64,000 nucleotides of DNA from Janthinobacterium sp. J1-1 (GCF_030944405.1 NZ_CP132339.1:5890001-5954000), one strand, 5' to 3'. Positions 53,646 to 61,659 are shown, counted from the stretch's first letter. The notes: generated by a model not told the origin, from the sequence alone. Made by a program: numbers and translations.

Positions 53646-54011
53646 ATGGCACAAATTCTGGTAGTGGACGATTCAAGCACCGTACGCAACGAAGTCGGCG
53701 ATTTTCTGAAAAAGAACGGCCTGGAAGTACTGCTGGCCGTGGACGGCGCCGACGGCCTGGCCAAGCTGAAAAGCGACCGCGGCATCAAGCTGGTGGTGTC
53801 GGACGTGAACATGCCAGTCATGGACGGCCTCACCATGGTGGAAAAGATCCGCGGCGAACTGGGCAACACCAGCGTCAGCATCATCATGCTGACCACGGAA
53901 AACTCGCCGATCATGAAGGAACGCGGCAAGGCGGCCGGCATCAAGGGCTGGATCGTCAAGCCGTTCAAGGGCGAAGCGGTGCTGGCGACCTTCAAGAAAC
54001 TGGTGGCCTGA
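53646..54011 (+). CDS. single-domain CheY-like response regulator
   Basis: This 121-aa receiver domain has the acidic pair Asp8-Asp9, the phosphoacceptor Asp53 (VVSDVNMPVMDG), the switch Thr (MLTTEN) and the conserved Lys (IVKPFKGE). No output domain is present. A perfect AGGAA precedes the ATG. It is the last gene of the chemosensory operon. The target (flagellar motor or other) is not told by the window. Confidence 0.93.
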   Translation: MAQILVVDDSSTVRNEVGDFLKKNGLEVLLAVDGADGLAKLKSDRGIKLVVSDVNMPVMDGLTMVEKIRGELGNTSVSIIMLTTENSPIMKERGKAAGIKGWIVKPFKGEAVLATFKKLVA

Positions 54012-54409
54012 CAAGGCAGGCGCTGTCCTGTATCCGGTCAGAATGGTGTTGCAGTGACGGGAACGGCTTGCTGCGAAATAAAGAAATATAAATTGTGTGC
54101 CGCGTGAATTTTTTGCCAAGAGTCGGCGAGGTCGCACTGGCTTATTTCTTGCCATTCCGCATTCCGGTCGCCACATCTGGCCATTCGACAGTGACAGGCG
54201 GCATTACAATGACCGTGTCGAGGCCGGCGCACCGTAGACCGATGCTGGCGTTAGCGAATAGATCGCTTTTCGAATTTCATGCTGTCGGACCATACACCAA
54301 AGTCTGAGATTTCACACATATGGGTGGAAAAATTAGGGACGCCCCTGTTGTTGTACGATTTATTCAACACTATATCCCTTGTCTCACTCGACAAATTTGT
54401 GTCCATTTA
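54012..54409. other. intergenic boundary between core and accessory DNA
   Basis: After the CheY stop the sequence loses its normal GC level. A 70-codon frame at 54095-54307 is probably not a gene. The last 100 bases before the HEPN gene end are AT-rich. No terminator of confidence was seen. Confidence 0.35.
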
Positions 54410-55588
54410 CTAAAAAGGAATGTCATCATCGAACTCATCCTTAGCTGGAGCGGATAAAAATGGACTACCGTCAGCCAAATGAACAGCTGGATTTTCCTCG
54501 TCCGTCAGTTGCTTTAACTCTTCAGCCAACTCCATTTGCCAGTCGACCGGATATGAGAGCACTGCACCGATTAAATTCGAACGGACATTCGCGTCGTCGT
54601 CGTCCACTGCGGAAACAATTGCCCGAATACACCTTGTTTTCTGAGAAGCTGTACTCATTACTTCCGGCAAATTTCGCATAAAGTATTTTGCCACGTAATG
54701 CCTAGCATCAGGATCTTGATCATCTAATCTGCTGATCAGGGCATTCGCTGTTTCTGACCTTGTAGTAAATGCCTTCAAAAAAGTATTCGACCAAGTTGCC
54801 AAGGGCTGAGTCGTTTTCCCTGATGCTAATACTTCTCCTTGCCTTATGCCTTGAACAAGTTTGTTTTCGATTCTAAGACGAGGCAACTCTGAAATACTAG
54901 GCCAAACCTCAGCCGTGAGCATCTGCAGGGACGTACGGATAGTTGGATCATCTGTAGCTGTGCGCAATTCTTCGGATACTACGTTCAGGTAAGCCGCGAG
55001 CTGCGGCGGAGTCAACGCGCTCAATAGAGCTGGGATAAGGTGACGTAGCTTTCTCAGCTCGATCTTCTTGCGCTCGCGGTAAACTTTGATCAAGCAATCT
55101 GAAAGGCGAAGCTTCGGCACTTCAGCCACGAGTAATTCGGCGTAGCGAACGGACTCAACAAACTCACTGTCTAGGACGCGAGCTAGGAAGCCGTCGATTG
55201 TAAACTCCGCTTTTGACGAATTTAGGCGCTTAATGATATAGCCCAAAAAGTGAATGATCGCGTCTGCGGTCTCTTTGTCATCAGTAGTTTGCTCGTGACT
55301 ACGAGGATTTCTTATCCCTAAGTAAATCCCTCGCAACATTTGCTCAAATCCCTTCTGCTCGTTTCTTTCGGATTCAGACTGAAAGGCATTTAGTTTTAGC
55401 TTCGGATCATCTCCAGCTAGCGCCTGCCCTACTAGAGAAGCCCCATCGCCATCAACGCCAGCGCGCTCGCGGAGAACGCCGCTTATGAGGTATGTGGCCT
55501 CCAATATTGCATGAGAGTAATTTTCTGCTTCATAAGCGCTTTGGACTGCGTTCCATAGTGCTGAAGGGATTGTTGGCTGTAGATTCAT
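54410..55588 (-). CDS. TIGR02391 HEPN-type protein with HEAT-like C-terminus
   Basis: The 392-aa protein begins with the TIGR02391/Ymh domain (about 1-120): ILEATYLISGVLRERAGVDGDGASLVGQAL, then QKGFEQMLRGIYLGIRNPRSHE. The RNPRSH segment is an Rx4H motif, the HEPN ribonuclease signature. The second half (about 140-370) has helical repeats of HEAT type (ISRLDDQDPDARHYVAKYFMRNL, VSAVDDDDANVRSNLIGAVLSY). The GC content is lower than in core genes. Proteins of this type occur in defence islands. An RNA-targeting abortive-infection role is inferred. It is outside, but next to, the reverse transcriptase island. Confidence 0.75.
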   Translation of the reverse strand: MNLQPTIPSALWNAVQSAYEAENYSHAILEATYLISGVLRERAGVDGDGASLVGQALAGDDPKLKLNAFQSESERNEQKGFEQMLRGIYLGIRNPRSHEQTTDDKETADAIIHFLGYIIKRLNSSKAEFTIDGFLARVLDSEFVESVRYAELLVAEVPKLRLSDCLIKVYRERKKIELRKLRHLIPALLSALTPPQLAAYLNVVSEELRTATDDPTIRTSLQMLTAEVWPSISELPRLRIENKLVQGIRQGEVLASGKTTQPLATWSNTFLKAFTTRSETANALISRLDDQDPDARHYVAKYFMRNLPEVMSTASQKTRCIRAIVSAVDDDDANVRSNLIGAVLSYPVDWQMELAEELKQLTDEENPAVHLADGSPFLSAPAKDEFDDDIPF

Positions 55589-55650
55589 TGTGAACGTTAA
55601 CTAGCACCAATGGGATATTGGGATAATGGTGGAGGCTCATAAGCCAAATG

Positions 55651-55679
55651 GCCGCCCCTGTGGAAGCGGCTCCTTTTTT
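55651..55679 (+). terminator. terminator-like hairpin
   Basis: A stem GCCGC / GCGGC with a 10-base loop is followed by TCC and six T residues. The gene it serves is not obvious on the plus strand. It could be a leftover. Confidence 0.45.
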
Positions 55680-55984
55680 GCATTAACGTCGCACGGAGGG
55701 ACGACGCGTTAAATTATGTCTAAGCGTGTCGTATCCTTGCCCGATCCATACCATTTTAATTATCGAGTTGCGTACGCCAAAAAATTTCTTAAATAATACT
55801 GAAAAATTCTATTTATTGATAGCAAAAATATCCATGACTAAAATGATTTTACCACCTTATTCGCCGACAGGAACACTTGGTCACCAACCAAATGGTGACG
55901 TTTGGCCCACGCCGTTATACACAAGTCCGGGGGGACGAGGGGAACGAGGGAACGAGGGCAGGTCCGCCATTCCCGAGGGAACGA

Positions 55985-56121
55985 GGGTCAGGTCCGCCAT
56001 TCCGACATAGCCTCAGCTGTGCAGAAACCGAAAAGGCTGAGATCACATGTAAATGGCGGATCTGACAACGGCCTTGGAAATGGCCAAGGCTGAGATCGTG
56101 TACGAATGACGGACCTGACCC
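55985..56121. mobile_element. 137-bp MITE-like element with 18-bp terminal inverted repeats
   Basis: The ends are GGGTCAGGTCCGCCATTC and the inverse of GGGTCAGGTCCGTCATTC, differing at one base. The interior has AAGGCTGAGATC twice and a stem GCCTTGG/CCAAGGC. No transposase is encoded. A second, diverged copy lies at 49302-49440. Solo ends occur at about 55955 and 59204. No clear target-site duplication was found. Confidence 0.75.
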
Positions 56122-56164
56122 CCGATTTCTGGCCCACGACTTCAAATGGTGTAATAGAAGTGAA

Positions 56165-56375
56165 CTCAGTCGAAACCTGATTGGAACCACAAACGCGCGC
56201 CCGCGGCGCGCGAAGCTGCCGCGCAGCGGCAGCAGGTGGAGGATTCGGCCGGCGTGCGCCTGCAGGCGTAAGGCCTTCGAATCTCACACGCAGGGCGCGC
56301 AGGTTCCCTGCTCGCTTCCGCCAGGCAATAAAGAAACCGCCTCGAAGGCGGTTTCTTTATTGCCTGGCGGAAGCG
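56165..56375. repeat. hairpin-rich repeat, left copy
   Basis: The 211-bp unit starts CTCAGTCGAAACCTGATT and contains in order the hairpins CGCGCGCC/GGCGCGCG, GCTGCCGC/GCGGCAGC, CGCC/GGCG and GCAGGG/CCCTGC. It ends in a perfect 30-bp inverted repeat with a 3-base loop (56313-56375). The inverted repeat includes the tRNA-Ser acceptor end CGCTTCCGCCA and a terminator-like AT stretch. It matches 59260-59472. Left edge of the reverse-transcriptase island. Confidence 0.8.
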
Positions 56376-56686
56376 GTGTAATGCAAATAACTCCGTTACA
56401 TAGAGCTTTCAAGCAGTATATGAAAAATGTACCTACTAATCTTATATTCGTACAAGTTATAGGCCTGACTAACGACCTTTAGTTTACCCCTGTGCGGCAC
56501 CGTTTAGAACACGGCAAGGCAATTTCGAGTTCACCGCGCGCCTCATAAAAAGATCACAAACTGGATGCTTCATAGCCTTGCCATATTTTTTCTCAAATTG
56601 ACACGCAAATCCAAAAAGCATATTTGCCACTCCCATTGTAGCCTGACTAATTTATAGAAATCCACGCCGAAGAAAAATATATAAAT
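56376..56686. other. 311-bp region between the left repeat and the RT stop
   Basis: It is AT-rich non-coding DNA that follows the reverse transcriptase gene on its transcribed strand. No terminator, RNA gene or ORF was identified. Islands with reverse transcriptases often carry a non-coding RNA in the flanking gaps, but no conserved structure could be recognised. Confidence 0.35.
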
Positions 56687-58300
56687 TTACTTGTTTTTTT
56701 TCATCACAAGCCAATCTTTATATGATAAAAGATCTTCTTGGTCGAGAAAAGGATTGGATACATATCCACAGTATTTTTCAGCCAAACTAAATTTACCTTC
56801 TTCCGGCATAAAGTTCACTCCATTCTTCAACAGTATGCTAAATGTATCATCTTGATAAGGGGATTTTATTAAGTTTCTTCTAAACAATTGATATAACAAA
56901 ATCCAATATTTATCTTTTTCAAAATTACCTTTTTTAAGAATCATCTTTGCAAAATCAACAACAGCATCATTAGCACTGCCGATAAAATGCAGCACACATA
57001 AAGCAATGCAATCTTCAGATTCAACAACTTTAGAAACAGCCTCGTCGGTAATTTTTAATTTATGTTTCCATATCAAATACAAAGGCCATGCCATACCATC
57101 TGAGCGCTTATTTTTTGCATTTTCAATAATTAAATCATTTATTCTATCTTGATATAACAAAGGATCGATGTCACTTTTCTCCATCATAAAATACAAATAT
57201 GGAAAAATGGTAGGGAAATGCCAGCACAAATTTATAATATACTCAAGCATTGATGGAAGGGTTTGATCATTAATGCAGGGAAAAATAAGTCCAATAGCAT
57301 ATCTTAATACAGCACCATCCGAAGTGTGCTTATTTAAAACTATAGCAAAATCGAGAAATTGCATTAATTCATGCAAATACATGTCTTTCATTCCACCTTC
57401 ATCTTTAAAACGATTTGGTAGGGCACTGACAAGTTTTGAAACCCAACCATCATTTGCAGGAGCTGGCAATGCAACAATAGATGTTTTTGCCAAACTTAAA
57501 TTAAGTTTGTATTTTCTTAGCTCGCCTCCTAAAACTTGAATAAAATTCTTTGAATCATCTTCATTTTTACAAAAACAAACATAATCATCAATATACCTAT
57601 GAAATTTATAGCCATCATCTAGTAGTTTTTTATCAATCTCCCCAAGGATCAGTTCAACAACAATGCTAGAAGTCGCGGGGCCAATAGCTATACCTAATGT
57701 CTCATTCCGTTTAGAACGTCTTATATAGAAATCTAACTTTTCACTCCAATGATTTCCGAAGTCTGGCTTTCCAACACGTTCCTTTGCTGCATCAATTCCT
57801 AATATTGCCCAAGATATAGAATGACTATAAATACTGCCAAAACAACCGGATATATCAGTATTTACCCTATAATTACAACCAAAACTTTCTCTAAGTGTTT
57901 TAATCACCCTATCTTCTGGAGCGTCATAATTCATAACAAACATTCGTCCATCCAAATAGATACTTGGCTTAATCATGCTTTTTTCATTACGTTCAATTTC
58001 TGATATCCTTCCCCAATTTTCAAAAATAATTTTTGCCAATGGTGCGTAAGCCGCAGGATGAATAATTCCTAGTGTTCTAGGTACGTTATTATGCCTAGTA
58101 GCATGATATTCAACATGATCATATCCACCACTCCTATCCTTAGGTATAGATCGGGCTGAAAGTATTTCCGCGATCTCAGGAGTAAAACCTCTAGTTGAAA
58201 AGCACGGTGGCAATTCTTGGATAATTTTCTGATTTGGAAAATAATTATGTCTTGTCAAGGCTTCATAAGTATGTCGTAAATCTCTATTAATCAATCTCAT
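56687..58300 (-). CDS. reverse transcriptase, defence/Abi type
   Basis: The 537-aa protein is a reverse transcriptase. NVPRTLGIIHPAAYAPLAKIIFENWGRI (about 72-99) is the RT1 motif, NTDISGCFGSIYSHSI with Asp149 is motif A, GIAIGPATSSIVVELIL is the RT4 motif, and YIDDY (236-240) is the catalytic motif. A long helical C-terminus (about 300-537) follows, as in AbiA/AbiK/DRT-like enzymes. No maturase or integrase domain is present. The gene is strongly AT-rich compared with its neighbours, a sign of horizontal transfer. The RT subgroup cannot be named from sequence alone. ATG 58300 has AAGGGG too close, so a TTG eight codons upstream (58324) or one two codons downstream (58294) is possible. Confidence 0.85.
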   Translation of the reverse strand: MRLINRDLRHTYEALTRHNYFPNQKIIQELPPCFSTRGFTPEIAEILSARSIPKDRSGGYDHVEYHATRHNNVPRTLGIIHPAAYAPLAKIIFENWGRISEIERNEKSMIKPSIYLDGRMFVMNYDAPEDRVIKTLRESFGCNYRVNTDISGCFGSIYSHSISWAILGIDAAKERVGKPDFGNHWSEKLDFYIRRSKRNETLGIAIGPATSSIVVELILGEIDKKLLDDGYKFHRYIDDYVCFCKNEDDSKNFIQVLGGELRKYKLNLSLAKTSIVALPAPANDGWVSKLVSALPNRFKDEGGMKDMYLHELMQFLDFAIVLNKHTSDGAVLRYAIGLIFPCINDQTLPSMLEYIINLCWHFPTIFPYLYFMMEKSDIDPLLYQDRINDLIIENAKNKRSDGMAWPLYLIWKHKLKITDEAVSKVVESEDCIALCVLHFIGSANDAVVDFAKMILKKGNFEKDKYWILLYQLFRRNLIKSPYQDDTFSILLKNGVNFMPEEGKFSLAEKYCGYVSNPFLDQEDLLSYKDWLVMKKNK

Positions 58301-58582
58301 CCCCTTAGAATATATGCACTTCAATTTCCCAACACTCTATATGGAAAATTAAAAAAAATACAGCATAGATTGATAACATCAGAACAGCACATAGCTACAC
58401 AACCATGCTGATTGCCAAATTATTCGAATAGCATCACTTCATCACAGAACTAAATCGTGGCGCGGATTCGCGGCAACTTGCCGCACTACTGGCCACGTTG
58501 AGTAAGCATGATCTGCTGGGCTGCAATCCGTCTCCGACACACCTTTAAAACAATACGGCCCCTCCCCCGTCACACCATAAGC

Positions 58583-58623
58583 ATCAAAAACCGCTCAAAG
58601 TGCGTCAAAATGCGTCAAATCGC
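58583..58623. repeat. four tandem iteron-like 10-mers (GCGTCAAAAT type)
   Basis: GCATCAAAAA, CGCTCAAAGT, GCGTCAAAAT and GCGTCAAATC start at 58583, 58594, 58604 and 58614, one helical turn apart. This is a repeated-site layout, seen at plasmid or phage origins and at cooperative repressor operators. Confidence 0.5.
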
Positions 58624-58793
58624 ATACCCCTCTTTGCCCCGCCCCGCCAGTCCTCATGCGCATTCGGCCTTGGCGCAAATTGAGTCAAAAGCCCCCTATG
58701 TAGCGGGCAGGTGTGGAGGGAGGACAACTGCGCGCGCCGGGTCGAAAAGGGGATTTTTCTAGCTTTTGATGCAATCCGCGATGATGGGACGTG

Positions 58794-58815
58794 AAAAAGC
58801 CGCCTCGTGGGCGGC
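58794..58815 (-). terminator. terminator of the zinc-finger gene
   Basis: On the minus strand a GCCGCC/GGCGGC stem with a 5-base loop is followed by five T residues. It lies 75 bases after the stop of the zinc-finger ORF. Confidence 0.7.
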
Positions 58816-58889
58816 CTGTGGGGTGGCTGGGGCGGCGCGGCTCTGTCGAACTATGCCCGACGGCCCCATCAACTACCGCAGTGTGGTGA

Positions 58890-59105
58890 TCATCCTGAGC
58901 GGTCGGCGCGGGTTTTTACCGCCAGCTCTTTTTCGTAATCGTCGCGACACTCGATGTTGCAGAAGCGCAGGCCCGGTGCCAACGGCTCGTCGCAGAAATG
59001 GCAGGGCCCATGCTCTTCCAGACCTGTGCCGCGCTGCACGGCTGCCAGGCCTCGCGCCACATTGGCGTAGATGATGCTGTCGGTCTTGTCGATGTGATCG
59101 CTCAT
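58890..59105 (-). CDS. small phage-type zinc-finger protein
   Basis: The 71-aa product (MSDHIDKTDSIIYANVARGL) ends with a Cys4 zinc finger: CHFCDEP, then 8 residues, RFCNIECRDD. Proteins of this size and pattern occur in phages. Its ATG overlaps the stop of a truncated upstream ORF (ATGA), the coupling of an old phage operon. A terminator follows. It lies in the island and is probably prophage debris. Confidence 0.68.
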   Translation of the reverse strand: MSDHIDKTDSIIYANVARGLAAVQRGTGLEEHGPCHFCDEPLAPGLRFCNIECRDDYEKELAVKTRADRSG

Positions 59106-59205
59106 GCTGCGCCCTCCCCGCTTGTGGCCAGGTCATACGGGGCGAAGCGCACCACTTGCACGCCGGCCCACTCGTTGATGGCCTCGGGACGCGGAAAGAC
59201 GCGAG
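59102..59205 (-). pseudogene. 3' fragment of a phage gene cut at the repeat end
   Basis: The frame reads RVFPRPEAINEWAGVQVVRF, then APYDLATSGEGAA and a TGA. It has no start, and the reading frame begins at about the solo MITE-type end (59204-59222). It overlaps the zinc-finger gene by four bases. The gene identity is not recognisable. Confidence 0.55.
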
Positions 59206-59222
59206 GGTCAGGTCCGCCATTC
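59204..59222. repeat. solo MITE-type terminal repeat
   Basis: GGGTCAGGTCCGCCATTC equals the left end of the 137-bp element, with no partner end nearby. It adjoins the truncated phage gene and the hairpin-rich repeat. Confidence 0.6.
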
Positions 59223-59259
59223 AGACAAGAACTGATGCGAAGGACGCCTTAGAAGCGAG

Positions 59260-59472
59260 CTCAGTCGAAACCTGATTAGAACCACGAACGCGCGCCCACG
59301 GCGCGCGAAGCTGCCGCGCAGCGGCAGCAGGTGGCGGATTCGGGGCGGGCTGGGCAGGTACGCCCAGCCCTTCGAATCTCACACGCAGGGCGCGCAGGCG
59401 CCCTGCTCGCTTCCGCCAGGAAATAAAAAAAGCCACCCGAGGGTGGCTAGTTTTTATTTCCTGGCGGAAGCG
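59260..59472. repeat. hairpin-rich repeat, right copy, ending in tRNA-Ser
   Basis: This is the counterpart of 56165-56375. The first about 95 bases are almost identical (CTCAGTCGAAACCTGATT onward). The hairpins CGCGCGCC/GGCGCGCG and GCTGCCGC/GCGGCAGC are kept. The third is a perfect 9-bp stem GGGCTGGGC/GCCCAGCCC, and the fourth is GCAGGGCGC/GCGCCCTGC. It ends in an inverted repeat of the tRNA-Ser acceptor end with the tRNA terminator between the arms. Changes between the copies fall in loops or are re-paired. Confidence 0.8.
59424..59448 (-). terminator. terminator of tRNA-Ser
   Basis: AGCCACCC/GGGTGGCT forms an 8-bp stem followed on the minus strand by seven T residues, 13 bases after the CCA end. 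Confidence 0.85.
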
Positions 59473-59551
59473 GTGAGATTCGAACTCACGAACAGTTTAA
59501 CCCGTCGCTAGTTTTCAAGACTAGTGCCTTCAACCACTCGGCCACGCTTCC
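59462..59551 (-). tRNA. tRNA-Ser (anticodon TGA)
   Basis: This 90-base class II tRNA has the acceptor stem GGAAGCG/CGCTTCC, the anticodon stem CTAGT/ACTAG with loop CTTGAAA (anticodon TGA), a long variable arm CGACGGGTTAAACTGTTCG, the T-arm TGAGTTCGAATCTCA and an encoded CCA. Its 3' end is repeated in inverted orientation in the adjacent repeat and directly at the far edge of the island, so it is the probable integration target. Confidence 0.97.
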
Positions 59552-59627
59552 AGAGCCTGCATTATACATAAAGCTTGCGGGCTTACCAATGGCTGCGCTG
59601 AAGTTGGCGCGATTGTTGCCGTGTTCT

Positions 59628-61658
59628 TTACAAGTCCCAGTTCAGCCGCAACACGCGCTCGAACTCTTCCGCTGCCAGCGGGCGCGAGAACAGGTAGCCT
59701 TGCACTTCGTCGCAGCCCGAACTCTTCAGGAAGGCCATCTGCTCGGCCGTTTCCACGCCTTCCGCGATCACCTTGTGGTGCAGTTGCTGGGCGATGCTGA
59801 TGATGGTGGTGGCAATCGCGCAGTCGCTGGCGTCCGACGGAATGCCGGTGGTGAAGGATCGGTCGATCTTTAATGTGTCGATCGGGAAGCGTTTCAGGTA
59901 CGACAGGCTGGAATAGCCGGTGCCGAAGTCGTCCAGCGATAGCGCCACGCCCAGCGCGGTGATGCGGTCCATGATGCCGATCACGCGCTCGATGTTGTGC
60001 ATCAGGGTGCTTTCGGTGATTTCCAGTTCCAGCCAGGCCGCTTCCAGGCCGTAGCGCTCCAGCATGGCGGCGACTCTGGTCGGCAGGGCCGAGGTGAATT
60101 CGCGGGCGGAGACGTTCACCGCAATGCGGATCGGCGGCAGGCCGGCCTGTTTCCATGCTTGCGCCTGGGCGCAGGCCGCTTCCAGTACCCATTCGCCCAC
60201 TTGCACCACCAGGCCGGTCGATTCGGCCAGCGGGATGAAGTCGGCGGGCGGGATCATGCCGTGCACGGGGTGGCGCCAGCGGACCAGGGCTTCGGCGCCG
60301 ATCATGCGGCCGCTGCCGAGCTCGTATTTCGGCTGGTAGTGCAGCAGCAATTGATGTTCCGCCAGGGCGTGGCGCAGGCCGGTTTCCAGGCGCATGCGCG
60401 CTTGCATGCCCAGGTTCATGTCCTGGCTGTAGAAGGCCACGCTTTCGGCGTCGCCGCCGCCGTCCTGCTTGGCCCGGTACATGGCGATGTCGGCCAGGCG
60501 CAGCAGGGTTTCGGCGTCGTGGCCGTCTTGCGGATAGACGCTGATGCCGATGCTGGCGCCCACGCGCAGGTCGTGGCCTTCGATCAGGAACGGCTCCACC
60601 AGCGAGGCCAGCAACTTTTGCGCCACCGTGCTCGCTTCGAAATGCTGGCTGATGTCGAACAGGCCGACGGCGAATTCATCGCCGCTCAGGCGGGCCACCA
60701 GGTCCTGGTCGCGCAGCACCTGGCGGAAACGCACGGAAACCTGGCGCAGCAGTTCGTCGCCGACGCGCCGGCCCAGGGTGTCGTTGATCAGCTTGAAACG
60801 GTTCAGGTCGATGAACAGCATGCAGCCGAGCATTTTGCTGCGCTGGGCTACGGAGAGGGCCTGGTCCACCAGCTTGGTCAGCAGGGTGCGGTTCGGCAGG
60901 CTGGTCAGCGCGTCGTAATAGGCCAGGTGGTGCAGCCGCTCTTCGGCCAGCTTGCGTTCGGTGATGTCGGTCAGGTAGGCGATCAGGCCGACCGGGCGCT
61001 CGTCCAAATCGCGCAGCGGCGACAGCGACAGGCTGGCCCAGAAGATCTCGCCGGATTTTTTGCGGCGCCGCACTTCCATCAGGCGCCCGCCCTGCTCCAG
61101 GAAGGCGTCGTGGAAACCGGTGTCTTCGTCGTCATATAAAAACAGGATGTTGCGCCCCACCGCTTCCACCGACGAGTAGCCGAACAGGCGTTCGGCGCCC
61201 TTGTTCCAGCTGGTGATGTAGCCGGTCAGGTCCATCGTCAGCACCGATTCGTGCAGCTGGTCGAGGATCTGCGTCTGCTGTGCCAGCAGGGCTTCCACCT
61301 GCGCAAACGCGTGCGTCGAGCGTTGTGCCAGCGAATGCACCTGCAGCACGCCGGCCGTCAATGACGCCAGGCTGGACAGCTGGCGGCGGTCGGTGTCGTC
61401 ATAGCGATGCTTGCCGGCCACCCGGTAGTGGCCGAAGCAATGGCCGTCGAAACTGATTTCCTGCAGCAGTCCTGAGTCCGCATGGGCGATCAGCGTGTCG
61501 CCGCTGGCCGACGGCAGGAACTCGCCGTGCGCGCTGGCCATCACGCTGCCGGCGATGCGGCCCAGTTCCGTCACCAGGGCCGCGCCGCGCAGGCGTACCA
61601 CGGCGTCGCACAGGGCGGCGCTGTCACTGAGAGAGTCCGACACCGGCAGCATGGTCAT
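59628..61658 (-). CDS. PAS-GGDEF-EAL cyclic-di-GMP protein
   Basis: The 676-aa protein has an N-terminal GAF-like region (about 20-125), a PAS domain (about 140-260, LTMDLTGYITSWNKGAERLFGYSSVEAVG), GGDEF with RLSGDEFAV and an upstream RDQD inhibitory site, and EAL with AEALVRW and DDFGTGYSSLSYLKRFP. Both active-site motifs look intact, so it could make and degrade c-di-GMP. No membrane helix was found, so it is cytoplasmic. The start MTMLPVSDS is taken because it lies one base after the stop of the HDOD gene, with which it forms an operon. Confidence 0.9.
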   Translation of the reverse strand: MTMLPVSDSLSDSAALCDAVVRLRGAALVTELGRIAGSVMASAHGEFLPSASGDTLIAHADSGLLQEISFDGHCFGHYRVAGKHRYDDTDRRQLSSLASLTAGVLQVHSLAQRSTHAFAQVEALLAQQTQILDQLHESVLTMDLTGYITSWNKGAERLFGYSSVEAVGRNILFLYDDEDTGFHDAFLEQGGRLMEVRRRKKSGEIFWASLSLSPLRDLDERPVGLIAYLTDITERKLAEERLHHLAYYDALTSLPNRTLLTKLVDQALSVAQRSKMLGCMLFIDLNRFKLINDTLGRRVGDELLRQVSVRFRQVLRDQDLVARLSGDEFAVGLFDISQHFEASTVAQKLLASLVEPFLIEGHDLRVGASIGISVYPQDGHDAETLLRLADIAMYRAKQDGGGDAESVAFYSQDMNLGMQARMRLETGLRHALAEHQLLLHYQPKYELGSGRMIGAEALVRWRHPVHGMIPPADFIPLAESTGLVVQVGEWVLEAACAQAQAWKQAGLPPIRIAVNVSAREFTSALPTRVAAMLERYGLEAAWLELEITESTLMHNIERVIGIMDRITALGVALSLDDFGTGYSSLSYLKRFPIDTLKIDRSFTTGIPSDASDCAIATTIISIAQQLHHKVIAEGVETAEQMAFLKSSGCDEVQGYLFSRPLAAEEFERVLRLNWDL

Positions 61659-61659
61659 G

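Larger units (their letters stand above)
55589..56164. other. 576-bp intergenic region with MITE-like element
   Basis: Besides the repeat at 55985-56121 it holds a terminator-like hairpin at 55651-55679 and a strongly AT-rich section from 55740 to 55870 that may be a promoter region. A tandem pair GAACGAGGG...CAGGTCCGCCATTCC lies at about 55947-56003, as if the left end of the MITE had been duplicated. No gene is supported. Confidence 0.5.
58301..58889. other. 589-bp region upstream of the reverse transcriptase
   Basis: The first 150 bases are AT-rich and should hold the promoter. A 10-bp tandem array lies at 58583-58623, and a minus-strand terminator at 58794-58815. The region between contains no supported gene. 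It could harbour a non-coding RNA of the RT system, but no structure was recognised. Confidence 0.4.

Noticed and set aside
54095..54307. 70-codon plus-strand ORF between the chemosensory operon and the HEPN gene
   Set aside because: No family match, no ribosome site and mixed composition. Probably debris.
55988..56287. 99-codon minus-strand ORF (and the similar 59221-59436)
   Set aside because: Both run through the MITE-like and hairpin-rich repeats. The shared peptide (NPPPAAAARQLRAP) is a translation of the structured repeat, not a gene family.
56165..56375. CRISPR array or tRNA pseudogene
   Set aside because: The hairpins are not equal repeats with spacers. The tRNA-like part is only the acceptor end and lacks a T-arm next to it.
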